This document shows, one piece after another, positions 29,709-36,300 of a DNA stretch of 36,300 nt. Below the pieces are notes generated by a model. It was not told the origin of the DNA and ran no database searches. It worked only from the letters and a program-made list of their open reading frames with translations. The stretch is from Sphaeroforma sirkka. Taxonomy: Eukaryota > Opisthokonta > Ichthyosporea > Ichthyophonida. The stretch spans positions 1 to 36,300 of the forward strand of contig LUCW03002123.1 in NCBI GenBank assembly GCA_001586965.3. Reading direction: 5' to 3'. The translations under genes were made by a program, and so were the position numbers. Numbering within the stretch: the stretch's first letter is position 1; every line of letters starts with the position of its first letter.

Positions 29709-32190
29709 GACGTAAGGGTGTCGGATGTAGATGCAACTTTAGTTTTCCCGTCTAGCACACCTGTGATACTATCGATCAAAGATCCATTACTTTCAATGGA
29801 CAATCGAGTATTCATATCCATCCTGATTAACGGTAAGACATGCAGGGCGTTAGTAGATTCTGGGGCAAACAGAAGTTGCATTGATTCGACATCCGCACAC
29901 GATTGGGGTTGCAAATTAAGTCGGCTCCGGAGGGATCCTATATATACCTAGCTGATCGTAGTCTTCGTACACGGCGAATAGGCTCAACCGTACAAACTCC
30001 AGTACGATATGGTCTAGAGCTCACAGAACAGTCTTTCGAGCTAATGAATCTACCACCGGCTATCGACGCGATCGTAGGCCAGGATCTTATGCCTGGCTTA
30101 GGGCTATACGTGGGAGGCCTTCAATCGCCATTCTCACCCATAGATCCAACGGAGCTAGACAAACTATTGGAACCAATACCGTTGAGACGACCACCAGATT
30201 TGACCGAGGAAACCGGTGTTCGCCTGGAACTAGACAAGGAACTGAGGACAATGACGGTATTCGAGAAAAGGACAGGTGCAGACTGGAAGGAGGCGAAGTT
30301 AGATTGCCAGTGACACCAGATCAAGCTGCAAGGATGCGGAAGGCAGTAAGGAACTTTGTAGCAGACAAATGGATACCATGGGTAGATAGACAGGTGCAGA
30401 AGTGGATTCAAGATTTGGTCATAGTTCAAAGGGATACAGCCACTTCCGTCAACTTACCCTTGCTCGCCGTGCCAGAGTATACTCAATCTGGAGAACTAAA
30501 AGAAAGTGCGAGTGTGTTTGGACCTCAGAGCGGTGAATGCATTAATACCGGCGGATCAGTTCATTATTCCCTGTATCAACGACATCATTGGTAACATCAA
30601 AGGAAGAGATATTACACGACATTGGATCTAACCGCAGCGTACCATCGACTCCCAATTCACCCTGATTCTCAGTATCTATTCAGTTTCACACATGGCAAAA
30701 GCCAGTATTCCTTTACATCAGCGCCATTTGGACTACACACACTGACGCAGCAGTTTCAGCGTACACTGAGTGTGATATTGCAAGGACTTCCGGCACACCA
30801 CTACCTGGACGACATCGTAATAGCAACAGATGACTACGAGGAACACGTACGAGTAGTGAAAGAGGTCATTCGGCGGCTGACGTACCACAGTTTCAAGCTA
30901 AACCCTTCAAAATGTCATTTTGCAGTCAAAGAAGTCATGATCCTAGGAAGCGAGTATCGAAGGCCGGAATTGATATTTGCCATGAAAAGCAGGCCAAGAT
31001 CATTGACTGGCCAACCCCGAAGAAGTACAAAGACATTGCCATCGGCCTTGGGATTAGCCAACTTTCTTCACGAGCACCTACCAAACTTTGCAGAGGTAGT
31101 TGCCCCACCTGGGAATTTGTAAGACTGAAGCCTAAGGAAATCATTGGAGACAGGTGGGAACAGAGACACCAGCAAGCTTGGGATGCCATGAAGCAAGCCA
31201 TAGTTGAGGCAGTAGTGTTGAAATTTCCGTCGACGAAGTACCTTTACAACTCGAAACGGATGCAAGCGACTACGGTATTGGAGGTGCATTGTTCCAGACC
31301 ATAGAAGGGAAGAAGCAATACCTAATGTTCTTCAGCAAGACCCTCAACGCAGCACAGCGCAATTACGCAACACCCATGGAAGAATTATTGGCCTTGGTAT
31401 ATGGTCTCACACACTTCCGGGATCATCTCGAAGGTCAACGCTTTTCAGTGTTGACTGATCACAAGGCTTTGGTGTATATGAACACACAGCTAAAAAGCTG
31501 AATCCGATGCTACAACGATGGCATCACATCATAGCGCCTTTCAATTTTACTATCTCGCATCCCGGGTATAAAGAACGTGTTACCAGACGCGTGGTCTAGG
31601 CTTCATGAGGGAACTGTTGAGACTGAGGACCCGGAGGTACTATATGCAGAATGTTGGCAACTTTTTTCCAGACTACTTTGAGCAAGCGCAACGGATTATG
31701 GGTGAGAATAATGTCGATGTCTTTGCTTCGCATCAGGACCATCATTTGCCACGCTATGGCCACACCGACGATGACAGGGGTGGAGCGTTTGCACATTGTT
31801 GGAAAGATATAGAACGGATGGATGAACCCACCATGGAGATTAATCCATAGAATGTTGCGCAAGATACGATCAGAGAGGGCCACAGCTACGGTGTGTCTAC
31901 TGTGGGCGCCCCACGAGCCTCTTGGTTCCAGTTATTCAAGTCGCTTCTACAAAGAGACCCAGTATTAGTTCCAAGGACAGCCCACTCCTTCCTCAAATAC
32001 GGAAAGTATGCGAGTGGCAAGGCACCATGGGGTCACACAGTCATTGCCAGAGTAGGCCCCACGCAATGGTTACAGCCTTCCAGCGACGTTTTCAGCACGA
32101 TTGGGATATGCAGAACCGTCCTCAGTATCGAAAGTCACCCCATTAGATACGTCTCGGCTAGTATCGATCGCTATCTCTGGAAGTAGCCAT
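29709..32190 (+). pseudogene. Element B2 pol part 1: protease, RT, RNase H, methyltransferase-like domain
   Basis: The protease keeps its Asp (CRALVDSGANRSC, GAT at 29856-29858), but the frame breaks soon after at DWG through loss of one A. 29903-30313 and 30304-30594 carry the protease end and RT start. 30622-31122 carries RT (MDLTAAYHR, APFGLHT, HHYLDD). 31289-31501 carries RNase H up to a stop near 31500 (TDHKALVYM). 31605-31850 carries the extra domain start (VDVFASHQDHH), with the NPPW codons near 31825 moved out of frame by an extra base. 31893-32186 carries its end. Compared with B1 nearly every break is a one- or two-base indel, several at homopolymers. Confidence 0.9.
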
Positions 32191-33518
32191 GACGGATTCT
32201 CCAGATGAGGAAGAGAGATAAGCCGTCGCACACAGCTCACCTTGTGTCAGCATGAGATTGGGCATCATAGAGCAGAAGATACAGTTGCTCAACTACAGCA
32301 GAACGGACATTTGTGGCCTAACGCTCTGGAACTTGCACAAAACAGTTAGGAGAAACTGTCGCACATGTTCAGGACAGAGGGTGTTACCAAAAGGGATTTC
32401 ACCCGATGATTAATATAACGGCAAAGCATCCGTGGATCATATTCAAGTCGACATGATTCCAATGCCACCTAGTTTCAGCAGCAGGAAATCGATATATATT
32501 GCACGTCTTGGATATAGCAACGGGGTACTCGATATTGAGAGCAACGGCCACAAAGTCAGCAGAAGTGGTGACATCTAAACTTATGGAGGTGTTTGGGGAA
32601 CATGGTTTTCCCAGGAAAATTCAATCAGACGAGGGAGGCGAGTTTTCGAACAAGATTGTTAAATTAATAACTCAAGAAGCTGGAGGATGCATGCAAAGTC
32701 GCCACCATATCGTCCTCAGGTTCTGGGAGCAGCGGAGAGAAGACAGAGACATCCACGAAGGAGTTCGCAAGCTATGTGAATCTTTGCCTACGGCATGGGA
32801 TGTCCGACTACCACTTATTATGCTGTGCCAGAACCTCCGAATATCTCGGCGACACAAGACAGCACCATTCAGTGCTTACTTCGGTCGCCGTCATGTTCCG
32901 TTTGCTGACTTCACGGATGACCTTCCGGGAATCAGCTTGTCACCAATGAGGCTTTGGGCACACCGGCTGGATCGTTTGCACGACACTATCTTGCCGACGC
33001 TTTACAAGGTCACGCAGAAATACGCAGACACACTATCCAGGCAGTTTGACCGCCTCCATGCTTACGATTTTATCGCCTTTCAACCAGGGGATGTGGTAAT
33101 GGTACGGTCCGAAGGTCGCACAACCAAAGCAATGCGACCAATGTTTGGACCATACGTTGTCAAAGCCAGACAGGGACAAGGATATGAACTGACACACAAG
33201 GATGGTTCACTTCCAGATACTTTCAAAGGTAAACCAGTTAGAGTGGAACTTTTGCGACTAGTCCATAGAGCCACCGAAAAGCCTTTAGAAGATCATATGT
33301 GGCAGGATAGTTCCTCGTTCCGTTACATCATTCGACATAGACAGAATGATTCCACAGGGAATACAGAATACTTGGTTCGCTGGCGGGATGGTGATCCAAC
33401 TTGGGAGTCAGCCGAAGCTTTTGACGATCCGAATGACATCGCGGCATACCACAAAAGCCGAGCAAACTCGGCAGAAGAAGAAAGCGGCACAACAACAATA
33501 ATTCCAACGTTACGTTGA
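32190..33518 (+). pseudogene. Element B2 pol part 2: integrase and chromodomain
   Basis: The HHCC finger (HEIGHHRAEDT...NCRTCSGQ, about 32250-32375) is complete but crosses frames; the first catalytic Asp lies in HIQVDMIPMP (about 32431-32460). The 339-codon frame 32499-33518 holds YSILRATATKSAEVV, SDEGGEF (second Asp) and, after a double frame change, the third acidic region. The canonical PPYRPQ...AAERR is encoded at 32702-32745, out of the main frame. Then come the GPY/F module (GDVVMVRSEG...MFGPYVV) and a good chromodomain (FRYIIRHRQND..NTEYLVRWRDGDPTWESAEAFDD...IAAYH). This identifies B as chromovirus-like. Confidence 0.92.
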
Positions 33519-33912
33519 TGAAAACTAGATGTCTATCATCTACTTCCGGATCGGAGTTTGTCTCTCCTCGTGAGATTTCACCACGGTATAGAGGCGAAAG
33601 ACGATTCCACAACTCGAGCTTATAGGTGAGTATAACTCCAGCGGATACCCTAGCTTATGGGGGGTGAAACATACCAGCGGATACCCTAGCTTTTGGGGTG
33701 AAAATATACCAGCACAGCCGGGATGGTTCAAAAGACCAGTTTCAAGGCAAGAACTTACTCAGCAGAAGGATTTCATTAGTTTATATATATATATATATAT
33801 ATATATTGTTTATTTACACTACTAGTTATATATGTTTAATTTTCAATAGTTTAAGAGGTCATTTATTTTGAAGCTCTTCAATCACTGGTGACGCTTGAGC
33901 TTGAGGGGAGTG
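33519..33912 (+). other. B2 3' untranslated region with polypurine tract
   Basis: No coding frame. It contains two tandem 35-36-bp units (33638-33708), a (TA)n run at about 33781-33806, and a purine tract 'ttgaggggag' at 33901-33910 directly before the LTR. Confidence 0.7.
33638..33708. repeat. Tandem repeat, two units of 35-36 bp
   Basis: Units 33638-33673 and 33674-33708 both start 'ccagcggataccctagctt'. A third partial unit 'ccagc' follows. Differences are one substitution and small indels. Confidence 0.85.
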
Positions 33913-34090
33913 TGTGGTAAAAGTCCCCTTAAACCACTATCAGTGTGAAGTTAGAATTAATTTACAATTAATTCACACGAGGTGAATTATTTGTAGACCA
34001 CGCAGACAATCAAATATAAGAATAACAGCACCGCACTGAGCCTCAGGGAGACCTGTAGGTTTTAGTATCGTATTTGATGTGTTTACTACA
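33913..34090 (+). repeat. B-family LTR (3' LTR of B2)
   Basis: 178 bp, TGTGGTAAAA...TTTACTACA. It matches the split LTR at 10895-11038 plus 18608-18647. The start could be 33911, since TG is repeated there. The flanks of the two B LTRs (taaac on the left, aaaag on the right) do not match as a target duplication. Confidence 0.88.
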
Positions 34091-34896
34091 AAAGCCATCA
34101 CCTGTTCAGCGACGCCAGCATACCCTATCGATGGGGTACCGTTTCAAATCATGAGTGATGCTAGAGATTGATGGCATAGGAGGGTGTTTATTTCAAGTCA
34201 TCGATGGGGCTAGAAGATACGTTCTCTACTTCTCAAAAGGCTTTATGCACAAATACCAAAGAGCTACTAGCACTGGTATACAGCCTGGAACATTTTTTCC
34301 GAATACATCAAAGAGGGTGGGGTGGGGGGGATATAACACTGTGGACAGATCACAAAGCGCTCACGCAAATGAACAGTCAACAGACGTTATATCCAATGCT
34401 AGCCAAATGAACAGCAAAAAACGTTGCACCACCATTTTCCATCATACACGTCCCAGGCAAGGAGGACAACCAGATGGCAGACATGATGTCGCAAAAATAG
34501 GAGCGAAGTCTTCCAGGAAGGGGACCTTGTCATGATTCGCTATCAAGGTGAAATGAACAAGTCAACAGCACCAAATGGCGGACCATACAAAACAGTATTT
34601 AGGGAGGGCAACGGGTATTCGTCTGTAACCTTGATGGGACTAAAGCCTCCGAATATCCTGATTCGATCAGTGATGAGCTACTTGGCCTCGTAAAAAAAGG
34701 GCCAGTGCTCCGGAAGCATTTACTTCCAACAATCACGTACAACTAAACTAAGAGACTCAGTTTTTTCCTCGATAGTCGACGACATGCCGTCCTTCCGAAG
34801 TCCCAGGAGTACTTACTGCATTGGGCATATGGTGAGCGTTCCTGGACGTATGAATCTGACATCGCAGATGCTGATGTCATTACAACATACCGTTAA
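34091..34896 (+). pseudogene. Element D remnant: RNase H, integrase end and chromodomain
   Basis: A fourth, more decayed Ty3/gypsy element. 34110-34500 encodes, in shifting frames, YPIDGVPFQI, GGCLFQVIDGARRYVLYFSK, ELLALVYSLEHF, WTDHKALTQMN and HVPGKEDNQMADM, which together are RNase H. At about 34522 it jumps to DLVMIRYQGE...NGGPYKTV (GPY/F), so the extra domain and the integrase core are deleted. 34801-34896 encodes EYLLHWAYGERSWTYESDIADADVITTYR, a clear chromodomain end with a TAA stop. It begins exactly at the B LTR end and differs in sequence from A, B and E. Confidence 0.8.
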
Positions 34897-36300
34897 CGCC
34901 GGAGACGTAAAAGAAGGCAGTCAAGGCCAAAGAAGCCAGCGACAATGAGCACTGATGAATGATCAACGAGTCACAGATGAGTGCACGAGGCAGGGGACAT
35001 AAGCAAATCTCACGGATACCTACAGGACACTCTACTTTCTTTTCTCGCCTAGAAGCCATGCTATTCCCCACACACCAGAGGGACAGTAATGACCAGAGAC
35101 TCGGCTGTAGAGGCCACCGTTGAGATGCGTTTTCCTGCTTGCTGAGTTCAACCGAGAGCACCGGTCAAGACTGACTCCGATGGGCGTGGTAGAGGACTCT
35201 GCTCTTAATCGGTAATACATGTAATAGATAATGGTGGCAGGTTTTCATCTTATGCCTCTAAGGGACAAGTTTTTTCCTGTATACAAACACCAACCTCTAG
35301 ATAATCTAGTACTGTAAGATGTCATTTTCTACTCAGCCATACCATATGTTCATACATTGTAAGCATACATACTTGCCATTTGTTGAAATAAATAATATTA
35401 TCCCTACGCAGGCTACAAGCCATAAAGTGTGGGGGCTGTAGCATCTAGGGACCAGATTATCAAAAGTGCCTATCCAAACTCTAAAACCCAGAATAATCAA
35501 ATACTGATTTTTTGAATTAGGATTAAATATTCTGATATTGAGTCAACAGTGAAATAATACCAGGTAGAACTGCTGAGCTATATCGGGGCTCCAAGTGTGA
35601 AGAAACACTCAGAGTAAATCCTGAGTCCAGTGAAACACAAATAAAGCCCCAGTCTGGCCCTTCCCAATGATCGGGGACTCTTCTAAGTAGCGATGAGATA
35701 ACCATACTTGAGAAGAGGTCTATTGTACCCTCATGTCTCTTCGTACCTTTCAGCTACTCTCCATACTCTACATCGTTGAACTCTCTAATGCATTAAACAT
35801 GATCATCCCTATCACAGTTCTTCATAGCTTAATTGTGCCAGCTGCATCAAGCATTGAAATAGATCTGGTATCAAACGAGTTGGTTGCTGTGTGCACTGTT
35901 TTCTGCCGGAATATAGTTTGTTCACTAGTATGTCAACAATGTAATGTGCTGTCATTGTAGATGGTCGTGTCGATTGATAAGATAACTTACTCACAGGGGT
36001 CCAAGGGTACCCCCCGAGGTATGGGTTGGTCGTCCACTATGTCCTTTTTTTTTCTGAGCCTGAGTGGAGATGATGCTGATGTAGCTTAAGTTGATGGCAC
36101 TGTTTTCGCTTGAATTGCCCGAGGTGTGGCTGTACCTTCGTGTGCATTTATTTTGCTGTGCGTGCAGTTTGAGCTTACTCGTGTGCGTACACTTCGTCGT
36201 GCTAACATGTGTGTTGAGCGGTCATTCTGGTGTGAGATATGCGTGGATTACGTGTTGTACTGCCGTAAGTCTAAAATAGATTCGATCCCCACCACGTTCC
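34897..36300. other. Unassigned sequence
   Basis: I see no conserved protein, LTR or RNA gene here. Open frames of 60-93 codons exist on both strands but have no recognisable motif and no repeat partner in the window. The sequence lacks similarity to the elements to its left. It may be host intergenic DNA or a non-coding part of another element. A T-loop-like string near 36279-36292 is incomplete. Confidence 0.4.

Noticed and set aside
34880..35220. Minus-strand frames of 93 and 62 codons in the unassigned right end
   Set aside because: Composition is unremarkable, they overlap each other in different frames, and there is no motif or homologue in the window.
36270..36300. Possible tRNA 3' part (ttcgatcccc) at the window end
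   Set aside because: Only the T-loop-like bases are present. No upstream cloverleaf pieces were found and the window ends here.

Overview
This is a eukaryotic, repeat-dominated window. Almost all of it from 1 to about 34,900 is made of nested and rearranged LTR retrotransposons of the Ty3/gypsy (Metaviridae) type. I recognise no host protein gene, rRNA, tRNA or CRISPR array. LTRs, CCHC gag proteins, RT and RNase H, DDE integrases with GPY/F and chromodomain-like ends, and long (TA)n microsatellites all exclude a bacterial chromosome. The host lineage cannot be fixed from the sequence. A protist or other non-model eukaryote is only a guess.

Layout. 1-1010: a crushed A-family copy (LTR end, pol tail, LTR). 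1016-1746: inverted and then forward fragments of A-family gag forming a fold-back. 1747-1880 and 9982-10894: one broken A-family pol (A'), split by element E. 1881-9981: element E, a minus-strand element with two LTRs of about 745 bp and a CTTA target duplication. 10895-11038 plus 18608-18647: one B-family LTR, itself split by element A. 11039-18607: element A, plus strand, with two nearly identical LTRs of about 597 bp and a TCAG target duplication. 18648-25636: B1 leader, gag and truncated pol. 25637-26414: an inverted copy of the B leader. 26415-33912: B2, a second gag-pol in the same direction as B1, ending in a polypurine tract and a 178-bp B LTR (33913-34090). 34091-34896: remains of a fourth element, D. 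34897-36300: nothing identified.

Gene order is the same in A, B and E: gag (capsid, zinc knuckle), protease, RT, RNase H, an extra domain with a (V/I)DxFA...NPP(W/C) signature, integrase (HHCC, DDE, GPY/F) and a chromodomain-like end. The extra domain resembles the Dam-like N6-adenine methyltransferase domain known from DIRS-type tyrosine-recombinase retrotransposons; here it lies between RNase H and a DDE integrase. In all three families gag and pol share one reading frame and are separated by one stop codon (UGA in A and E, UAG in both B copies), which suggests Gag-Pol is made by stop-codon readthrough.

All copies look broken now. Element A is the least damaged. Its frame breaks are single-base changes, all at homopolymer runs, so either slippage decay or uncorrected long-read error is possible. 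Inferred order of events: A' and other A-family debris first; then E into A' and a B LTR next to A'; most recently A into the B LTR.
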